A stretch of DNA of 23,234 nt. Source: Bacteroidales bacterium (GTDB lineage Bacteria; Bacteroidota; Bacteroidia; Bacteroidales; UBA932). The notes under the pieces were generated by a model. It made no database searches and was not told the origin of the DNA. It saw nothing but the letters and a program-made list of their open reading frames with translations. This document shows, piece after piece, positions 15,206 through 21,233 of the stretch (positions within the stretch are counted from its first letter, which is position 1; every line of letters starts with the position of its first letter). Both the position numbers and the translations under genes were made by a program. The stretch is taken from contig JAFUUB010000112.1 of NCBI GenBank assembly GCA_017483985.1, forward strand, positions 1 through 23,234, read 5' to 3'.

Positions 15206-16561
15206 TTACAATTTGTTCTGCTTGAGGTTCTCGATGTACCGGTCGATGCGGTGCAACTCGTTCGGGATGCGGATGCTCTGCGGGCAGTGGGCCATGCACT
15301 GTTCGCAGCCGATGCAGTGGCTGGCCTGGCGCAGGGTCGGGACCGCCTTGTCGTAGCTGGTCAGGAAGGCCTTGCGGAGCTTCTGGTAGTCTTTCTGCTC
15401 ACTGCTCTGCGGGACGCTGGCATTGTTGATCTGCTGGTTGTAATGGGCGAAGATGGTCGGAATATCGATACCATAGGGGCACGGCATGCAGTATTTGCAG
15501 TTGGTGCACGGGACAGTGGGATACTCGCGCATCAGTACGGCCATTTCTTCCATGAAAGCGAGCTCTGCTTCATCCATCGGATGGAAACCGCAGAAGGTCT
15601 TGCAGTTGTCGACCAGGTGCTCCATATAAGTCATGCCGCTCAGTGCTGTCAGGACCCGCGGATGGGATCCGACGAAACGGAAGGCCCAGGACGGGACGGA
15701 AGCATCGGGATCGCGTTCCTTGAACTTGGCGGCGACGTTCTGCGGGACGTTGCTGAGCTGGCCGCCCAGCAGCGGTTCCATGATGGTGATGGGAATCTCC
15801 AGTTCGTCCAGCTTGTTGTACAGGTACTCCGCATTGGTGTTGCGACGGGGATCGGCGTGGGTCCAGTCGACATAGTTCATCTGGATCTGGACGAAATCCC
15901 AGTGGTATTTCTCGTGGTAGGCCATGAGCTCGTCGAAGCCCTTCTGCTGGCCGTGGAAGGAGAAGCCCAGGTTGCGGATCCGGCCGGCTTCCCGCTCTTT
16001 CACCAGGTAGTCCAGCAGTCCGTTCTGGATAAACCGGCGCTGCAGGACATCTCCGCTGCCGACATTGTGCAGCAGGAAGTAGTCCAGATAGTCGGTCTGG
16101 AAATACTCCAGGGACTTGTGGTACATCTCGATGCCTTCCTCCAGGGTTGGCTGGAAACCGCGGGTGTTGGAAAGCTTGGTGGCGACATAGTAGCTGTCAC
16201 GCGGGTAACGGGCCAGGGATTTGCCGGTGGCCGCCTCGCTCTGTCCCTGCAGGTAGACCGGAGCGGAGTCATAGTAGTTTACGCCATGGGCCATGGCGTA
16301 GTCGATCAGTTCGTCGACCTTTGCCTGGTCCACGATGTCGCGGCCGTTCTCATCTTTGATCATCGGCCAGCGCATGCAGCCGTAGCCGAGCAGGGAGACC
16401 TTGTTCCCATGCGGGTCGGTCCGGTATTCCATCTCGCCGTCACCGGTCTGGAGGGCGGAAACGCCCGCTTTCTTCGGTGCGCAGGCCGCTGCGGCACCAA
16501 GGGCCAGGGCGCCGGCGCCGCTGACCTTCAGGAAATCTCTTCGGGTGATATTCTTTTCCAT
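15206..16561 (-). CDS. Tat-signal aldo/keto reductase with two C-terminal ferredoxin clusters
   Basis: This 451-residue protein resembles the COG1453-type aldo/keto reductases that carry 4Fe-4S clusters. I chose the ATG at 16561, 4 nt after the upstream stop, because it gives a twin-arginine signal RRDFLK (7-12). A hydrophobic stretch ending AAAAC follows, with Cys 27 in a possible lipobox. This implies export of the folded enzyme and perhaps a lipid anchor. The reductase tetrad is present: Asp98, Tyr103, Lys129 and His165. The C-terminal part binds two clusters, CTNCKYCMPCP (Cys 352, 355, 358, 361) and CIGCEQCMAHCP (Cys 416, 419, 422, 426). NADPH is not expected outside the cytoplasm, so electrons may arrive through the clusters from the polyferredoxin encoded just upstream. 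Substrate unknown. Confidence 0.9.
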   Translation of the reverse strand: MEKNITRRDFLKVSGAGALALGAAAACAPKKAGVSALQTGDGEMEYRTDPHGNKVSLLGYGCMRWPMIKDENGRDIVDQAKVDELIDYAMAHGVNYYDSAPVYLQGQSEAATGKSLARYPRDSYYVATKLSNTRGFQPTLEEGIEMYHKSLEYFQTDYLDYFLLHNVGSGDVLQRRFIQNGLLDYLVKEREAGRIRNLGFSFHGQQKGFDELMAYHEKYHWDFVQIQMNYVDWTHADPRRNTNAEYLYNKLDELEIPITIMEPLLGGQLSNVPQNVAAKFKERDPDASVPSWAFRFVGSHPRVLTALSGMTYMEHLVDNCKTFCGFHPMDEAELAFMEEMAVLMREYPTVPCTNCKYCMPCPYGIDIPTIFAHYNQQINNASVPQSSEQKDYQKLRKAFLTSYDKAVPTLRQASHCIGCEQCMAHCPQSIRIPNELHRIDRYIENLKQNKL

Positions 16562-16565
16562 AGGC

Positions 16566-17972
16566 TTAGTCTTTGATATGGACCTGGAGTCCGTTGACAT
16601 GGATGGCGCTGTACGGGCGGGACGGGCAGAGGTTCTCGCAGGCTCCGCAGCCGATGCACCTGCTTTCGTCGACCGCCGGGATCCGCAGGGAATCCGGATC
16701 GTCCGGGTTGAGGCGGACCATCATGATGGCGCCGACCGGGCAGTGGCGGGCGCAGTTGCCGCACTTGACGCCGTCTTTCTCGACGACGCAGAGGCTGCGG
16801 TCGACCGTTGCGGTGCCGATGTGGAACTGGGTCTTCTCTTCAGGGGTCAGGGGTTTGATGGCGCCGGCCGGACAGACCTCGGAGCATTTGACGCATTCGG
16901 GCCGGCAGTAGCCGCTCTCATAACCCATCTCCGGCTGCATGAGGTGCTCCAGGGAGGTGGAAGGACGCAGGACGTCGTTCGGGCAGTTGGACACGCACAG
17001 CTGGCAGGCGGTGCAGCGGCGGTAGAAATCCTTGACGCTCTCGGACCCGAACGGGGTCAGGGGCGTGGTCCGCTCGGGGTTTTTCTTGTCGAGGATGGTG
17101 GCCAGTCCGCCGTCGCCTTTCGGCTGGGCTTTCAGGGCGGCCGAACCCACGGCGATGGCGGCGCCCGTCATGAAGGCGCGGCGGCCAGCGTCGACAGTCT
17201 TTGGCGCCGGCTCCTGCGCCGGGGCGGACTTGCCGTAGGCAAAGCGGTATTTCATCGCGCCGAACTTACAGTTGCCCAAGCAGTTGAAGCAGTCTACGCA
17301 GCGGCTGTAGTCAATCTTCTTGTGGTCGATATCGATACAGGAAGCTTTGCATTTCTTCTCGCAGAGATGGCAGCTCTTGCACTTTTCCGTGTCGATCATC
17401 GGGCGGAAGAGGGCGAAGCGGGAGAAGAAGCTCAGGGTCGTACCGACCGGGCAGATGACATTGCAGTAGGTACGGCCTCCGAGCCAGGCCAGCACCGTTA
17501 CGACGAGGAAGGTCACGGCTGCGATGATGACCGTCCCGACGGAGGCCGGGGCGACGAGGGTGCGGACCATGCGGCCGTAGGCGCTGTACGGGGCCAGGAT
17601 GGCCACGCAGACCTGGATCCCGGCGATCAGGGCGATGACGAAGAGCGCCCAGATCCCGTAGCGTACCCATTTGTTCTCGGGTTTGAACTGGAAACGGGCT
17701 TTCTTGCCTTTGCGCAGGCCGCTCAGCCAGGACACGAAATCCTGGTACACACCCATCGGGCAGATGACCGAGCAGTAGATGCGGCCGCAGACGAGGGTCA
17801 GTACGACCAGCAGGAGGATCACGCCGACATTGACGGCAAGTACGGCGGGAAGGAACTGGATCTTGGGCAGCCATCCGAACCATTTCGTCAGTTCACCCGA
17901 GATGCCCAGGAAGAGCAGGGTGATGGCGATGAGGAAGACGGCGGCCAAGGCGATACGGGTTTTCCTTAGCAT
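16566..17972 (-). CDS. NapH/NapG-like membrane polyferredoxin with six predicted 4Fe-4S clusters
   Basis: This 468-residue protein looks like a fusion of a NapH-type quinol-linked membrane subunit and a NapG-type ferredoxin. Four membrane helices (about 7-24, 41-63, 105-127, 146-166) carry the two NapH-like motifs GRIYCSVICP (Cys 67/71) and GRTYCNVICP (Cys 170/174). Two clusters follow at Cys 198-208 and 225-235. Then comes RRAFMTG (Arg 264/265) with a hydrophobic stretch to about 281, resembling an internal twin-arginine signal. Four more Cys groups lie at 320-330, 356-367, 395-411 and 439-449. NapGH proteins pass electrons from quinol to a periplasmic reductase. The co-transcribed Tat-signal aldo/keto reductase is the obvious acceptor here. 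No nap catalytic genes are nearby, so nitrate reduction is not implied. Confidence 0.88.
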   Translation of the reverse strand: MLRKTRIALAAVFLIAITLLFLGISGELTKWFGWLPKIQFLPAVLAVNVGVILLLVVLTLVCGRIYCSVICPMGVYQDFVSWLSGLRKGKKARFQFKPENKWVRYGIWALFVIALIAGIQVCVAILAPYSAYGRMVRTLVAPASVGTVIIAAVTFLVVTVLAWLGGRTYCNVICPVGTTLSFFSRFALFRPMIDTEKCKSCHLCEKKCKASCIDIDHKKIDYSRCVDCFNCLGNCKFGAMKYRFAYGKSAPAQEPAPKTVDAGRRAFMTGAAIAVGSAALKAQPKGDGGLATILDKKNPERTTPLTPFGSESVKDFYRRCTACQLCVSNCPNDVLRPSTSLEHLMQPEMGYESGYCRPECVKCSEVCPAGAIKPLTPEEKTQFHIGTATVDRSLCVVEKDGVKCGNCARHCPVGAIMMVRLNPDDPDSLRIPAVDESRCIGCGACENLCPSRPYSAIHVNGLQVHIKD

Positions 17973-18012
17973 TGTATTATCCTTTAAGTTGTTGTCAATA
18001 AATGCAAACAGT

Positions 18013-18020
18013 CAAATATA
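18013..18020 (-). promoter_or_regulatory. -7 promoter element of the polyferredoxin-reductase unit
   Basis: On the minus strand TATATTTG is a perfect TAnnTTTG box, 40 nt before the ATG at 17972. No clear TTTG exists 19-21 nt further upstream, where the terminator of the preceding gene lies, so only this element is called. Confidence 0.5.
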
Positions 18021-18022
18021 CG

Positions 18023-18061
18023 AAAAAAAACCGCACATCCTTTGAGCGGATGTCGGTTTTT
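18023..18061 (-). terminator. Intrinsic terminator of the alaS-to-thiN unit
   Basis: On the minus strand AAAAACCGACATCC (18061-18048) pairs with GGATGTGCGGTTTTT, with one bulged base and a 7-nt loop. Eight T follow (18030-18023). It lies 22 nt after the thiamine pyrophosphokinase stop. T tracts on both sides could allow weak action on the plus strand too. Confidence 0.85.
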
Positions 18062-18083
18062 CTTATCGATATTTCCGTTTTTT

Positions 18084-18761
18084 TCAGTCCAGGCAGACCA
18101 GCACCCGTGAAGGATGTGAAAAATGCAGGCGGACAATGTCTTCGGATGCCCGGTTGAGGGTCGCCTTCCACCAGTTGTCGAAAACGACGTCATCCGTCGG
18201 CCAGACCAGGCCCTCGGACTTGAGGGTCAGGCTGTTGTCGGGGCTGAAAAGGGAAATGCGCCGGCCTTCTCCCACGGCCAGTTCACACGTGTCGGTCACG
18301 GCGAACATCGTCCCGTAGTCGGAGACCATGTCCAGGACCGGTCCGCGGCTCTGCTCCGGCAGGCCGGCCAGGCCGAAGAGGCGGGGATATTCCATCAGCA
18401 GGGACAGGTTGCCGACCGTATGGTCTTCCCGCCGGCCGGTGCCGCCCAGGATGTGGATTGTGGAGACCTCCGGATGGTGCGTCAGGACATACCGGAGCGC
18501 TTTGGTCTGGTCGTTGTCGTCCTGTTCCTCAATCCGGGTGATCAGCCCGGCGTACCGTTTCTGCAAGGCAGGGGAGAGGGTGTCCATGTCCCCGACGACC
18601 GCAGCCGGCAACCGCTCTGCGCCGAAGCGTCTGCGGGTATGGCGCAGGTATTTGACGAGGGCCCCGTCGCAGCAGACGACCGCGTCGGCTGTATCCAGCA
18701 GGTACAGCGGATAGGCCTTGCGGGGGAAATCCCCGTCACAGAGGATGACGACGGTATCCAT
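18084..18761 (-). CDS. thiN: Thiamine pyrophosphokinase
   Basis: This 225-residue enzyme transfers pyrophosphate from ATP to thiamine, making thiamine diphosphate in the cytoplasm. Family motifs are present in order: CCDGA near 30, VGDMDTL near 56 (the GDxDS-type metal site), EEQDDNDQTKAL near 78 (the D-x-TD-type site) and GGTGRREDHTVGNLSLL near 104. The C-terminal substrate-binding region is also complete. I chose the ATG at 18761 because the domain starts immediately (MDTVVILCDGDFP) and the start overlaps the preceding TGA by 1 nt, implying translational coupling. No riboswitch or thiamine transporter gene lies next to it. It is the last gene of the housekeeping unit. The name thiN is used for this function in Bacillus. 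Confidence 0.92.
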   Translation of the reverse strand: MDTVVILCDGDFPRKAYPLYLLDTADAVVCCDGALVKYLRHTRRRFGAERLPAAVVGDMDTLSPALQKRYAGLITRIEEQDDNDQTKALRYVLTHHPEVSTIHILGGTGRREDHTVGNLSLLMEYPRLFGLAGLPEQSRGPVLDMVSDYGTMFAVTDTCELAVGEGRRISLFSPDNSLTLKSEGLVWPTDDVVFDNWWKATLNRASEDIVRLHFSHPSRVLVCLD

Positions 18762-21199
18762 CAGGCGCGGGTCTTGGCAATCTCGGCCGATGAGGTGCCC
18801 GGGGTGGTTCCGTAGGTCTGGGGATCCCGGAATCCGAGCAGGAAGGCGCTGACGTCCATGCGTTTCTTGCCCGCGAGCTGGATGTCCTTGAGGGCGATGG
18901 CCCCGTCGGCCGTCTTGATCCACAGATAGGTCTTTCCGTCGGATAGGACGGAACCGGGCGCGGCAGCAGGAACACCGTCCGTGACCGGCGCGGCGCCGAA
19001 GATCTTCAGCTGCGTGGGCTGGCCGCCGTCGCGGACCAGTTCGGTAAAGGCGGTCGGATACGGGCTCAGGCCGCGGATCAGGTTGTATACCTGGGTCGTA
19101 GGGGCGTTCCAGTCGATGTGGCAGAGCTCCCGGGTCAGTTTCGGGGCCGGTTTGAGGACCTCGCTACCCTGGATGAAGCTCCGCTGGACGCGGGTCTCGA
19201 TGTTGTGCTGGATGATGCCTTCGACCGTCTGGACGACCAGGTCGGCGCCGATCGGCATGAGCTTGTCATGCAGGTCGCCGGCGGTCTCGTCGGGTCCGAT
19301 GCGGCATTCCTGGCGGAGCATGATGCCGCCCGTATCGATGTCCTTGTCGATCATGAAGGTCGTCACGCCGCTCATCCGCTCGCCGTTGATGACGGCCCAG
19401 TTGATCGGGGCCGCGCCGCGGTACTGCGGCAGCAGGGCAGCATGGAGGTTGAACGTGCCCAGCGGCGGCATGGTCCAGACCGCTTCCGGCAGCATCCGGA
19501 AGGCCACGACCACGAACAGGTCGGCTTTCCAGGCCGCGAGCTGCTCCAGGAACTCCGGATCCTTGAGCTTGAGGGGCTGGAGGACCGGGATCCCATGCTC
19601 CACGGCATATTTCTTGACGGCGCTTTCATTCACCTTGAGGCCGCGGCCGCTCGGTTTGTCGGCCACAGTGACCACGCCGACCACCTTGTATCCGTTCTGG
19701 ATCAGGGCTTCGAGCGGGGCGACGGCGAATTCCGGCGTGCCCATGTAGACGATGCGGGTTTGTTTGAAGACTCCCATGATTTTACTCTTGAATTTGCGCC
19801 ACCACGTGCCGAACTGCTCGGTGTTGATCTTGGCGTCGTTGATGGCCCGCCACGACAGGTACAGGCCGATGGGCAGCAGGACGGCGGTCGAAACGAAGAC
19901 GCCGGTCCAGGCTGCGGCCTTGCCGTCATTGGCGAGCTTGATGCCGGTGATGTCCACGACCCAGTACAGGACGAAGAAGAGGACGGCGATGATCAGCGAC
20001 ACGCCGAGGCCGGTCCGTTTGTTGGCGAAGGCTCCCAGCGGGGCACCGATGACGAAGAGGATGAAGCAGGCGAGGGCCTGAGCGAACTTGCGCAGGAGCT
20101 CCACGTCGGTCTTGTCCGAGATCTTCCGGTTGTAGCGCGTCTCCTCGTTGAAATTGTCCATCATCACGGCCAGTTCCCCGGCCGATGCGGTGGCGGAGGT
20201 GTAGGCCTGTTTCTCGGCGGAGAGGGTCTTCCATTCCATCGGCTCCTCGGGCTGGAAGGGCGTCCGTCCGGCGAAATGCTTCGACGTGTCCAGTTGCTCC
20301 TGGTAGCGGAGCGCACGCCGTTCCCAGTAGGCCCGGCGCTGGATCTGGAGCAGCGAATCCCATTCGTGCTGCAGGGAATCCTTGCCGACCTTCAGGTGGG
20401 CGATGTCGCGGGACTTGACCTGGTCGCCGTAGCGGGCGCCGCTGGACTTCTGGAACGCGTAGTTCTCCAGCGGGATGATCATGCTCTGCTTCTCGAATTC
20501 GATCCGCTGCAGCTGCAGGGTCGTATCCCGGTATTTCATCGTGTTGGTTTCCTGGTAGTTGATGCCGCTGTACAGGTCGAAGGTGATGTAGTCCTTCGCC
20601 TTGGACATGCGCATCATCGCGGAATCCGCCAGCACGAGGCTGACGTTGCCCTGCTGGGCGGTATGGTCATACACGATGACCCCGTGCATCATCCCGGTCT
20701 CCTTGTCGCGGTCGTCGATCCGGAGGACATAGCCCTCGAGGCCGTCGTAGAAGGTACCGGTCGGGATGTTGATTTCGTTCTTGGTCTTGCCGATGTCGTC
20801 GCGCAGCGTATAGATCTGGTTGTAGGCGATCGGAACGAGGTTGTTGGCGGCGAAAAAGGCGCCGATGCTGATGATGACCGAAGTGATCATCAGGGGCATG
20901 AGCACCCGGCGCAGCGAGATGCCGGCCGACTTGATGGCGATCAGCTCGTTGTTCTCGGACATCCCGCCCAGGGTGAAGGTGGAGGCCAGCAGGGTGGCCA
21001 GCGGGAGGGAAAGCGGCAGCAGGGTCGCGCCGCCCCAGCCCATGAATTCCAGGATCACCTTGAAACTCAGGCCCTTGCCGACGAGTTCGTCAATATAGAC
21101 CCACAGGAACTGGAGCATCAGGATGAACACGACGACCACCAGCGTGCCGACAAACGGCCCGATGAACGCCTTGAGGATGAACTGGTCCAGTTTCTTCAT
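18761..21199 (-). CDS. fmt: LptF/LptG-type permease fused in frame to methionyl-tRNA formyltransferase
   Basis: One open frame of 812 residues contains two complete proteins. Residues 1-474 form an LptF/LptG (YjgP/YjgQ) permease, the inner-membrane subunit of lipopolysaccharide export. It has membrane helices at about 13-36, 58-80 and 100-122, and the cytoplasmic coupling motif SENNELIAIKSAGIS (about 81-95). A periplasmic domain (about 123-370) is followed by three more helices (about 372-391, 400-418, 428-450). Residues 475-812 form Fmt, which formylates initiator Met-tRNA. It begins MGVFKQTRIVYMGTPEFAV and has catalytic Asn584, His586 and Asp622, with the same spacing as Asn108/His110/Asp146 of the E. 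coli enzyme. The junction FKSKI-MGVF has no stop. Because the permease C-terminus is cytoplasmic, the fusion is topologically possible. An internal start at 19777 could also release free Fmt. Confidence 0.88.
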   Translation of the reverse strand: MKKLDQFILKAFIGPFVGTLVVVVFILMLQFLWVYIDELVGKGLSFKVILEFMGWGGATLLPLSLPLATLLASTFTLGGMSENNELIAIKSAGISLRRVLMPLMITSVIISIGAFFAANNLVPIAYNQIYTLRDDIGKTKNEINIPTGTFYDGLEGYVLRIDDRDKETGMMHGVIVYDHTAQQGNVSLVLADSAMMRMSKAKDYITFDLYSGINYQETNTMKYRDTTLQLQRIEFEKQSMIIPLENYAFQKSSGARYGDQVKSRDIAHLKVGKDSLQHEWDSLLQIQRRAYWERRALRYQEQLDTSKHFAGRTPFQPEEPMEWKTLSAEKQAYTSATASAGELAVMMDNFNEETRYNRKISDKTDVELLRKFAQALACFILFVIGAPLGAFANKRTGLGVSLIIAVLFFVLYWVVDITGIKLANDGKAAAWTGVFVSTAVLLPIGLYLSWRAINDAKINTEQFGTWWRKFKSKIMGVFKQTRIVYMGTPEFAVAPLEALIQNGYKVVGVVTVADKPSGRGLKVNESAVKKYAVEHGIPVLQPLKLKDPEFLEQLAAWKADLFVVVAFRMLPEAVWTMPPLGTFNLHAALLPQYRGAAPINWAVINGERMSGVTTFMIDKDIDTGGIMLRQECRIGPDETAGDLHDKLMPIGADLVVQTVEGIIQHNIETRVQRSFIQGSEVLKPAPKLTRELCHIDWNAPTTQVYNLIRGLSPYPTAFTELVRDGGQPTQLKIFGAAPVTDGVPAAAPGSVLSDGKTYLWIKTADGAIALKDIQLAGKKRMDVSAFLLGFRDPQTYGTTPGTSSAEIAKTRA

Positions 21200-21233
21200 A
21201 CGGAACTTCGCTACGTTTGGAATAAGGACGGAT

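Noticed and set aside
18700..18800. Possible TPP riboswitch ahead of thiamine pyrophosphokinase
   Set aside because: The gene start overlaps the previous coding frame, leaving no room for a leader, and no conserved thi-box (CUGAGA-type) arrangement was seen.
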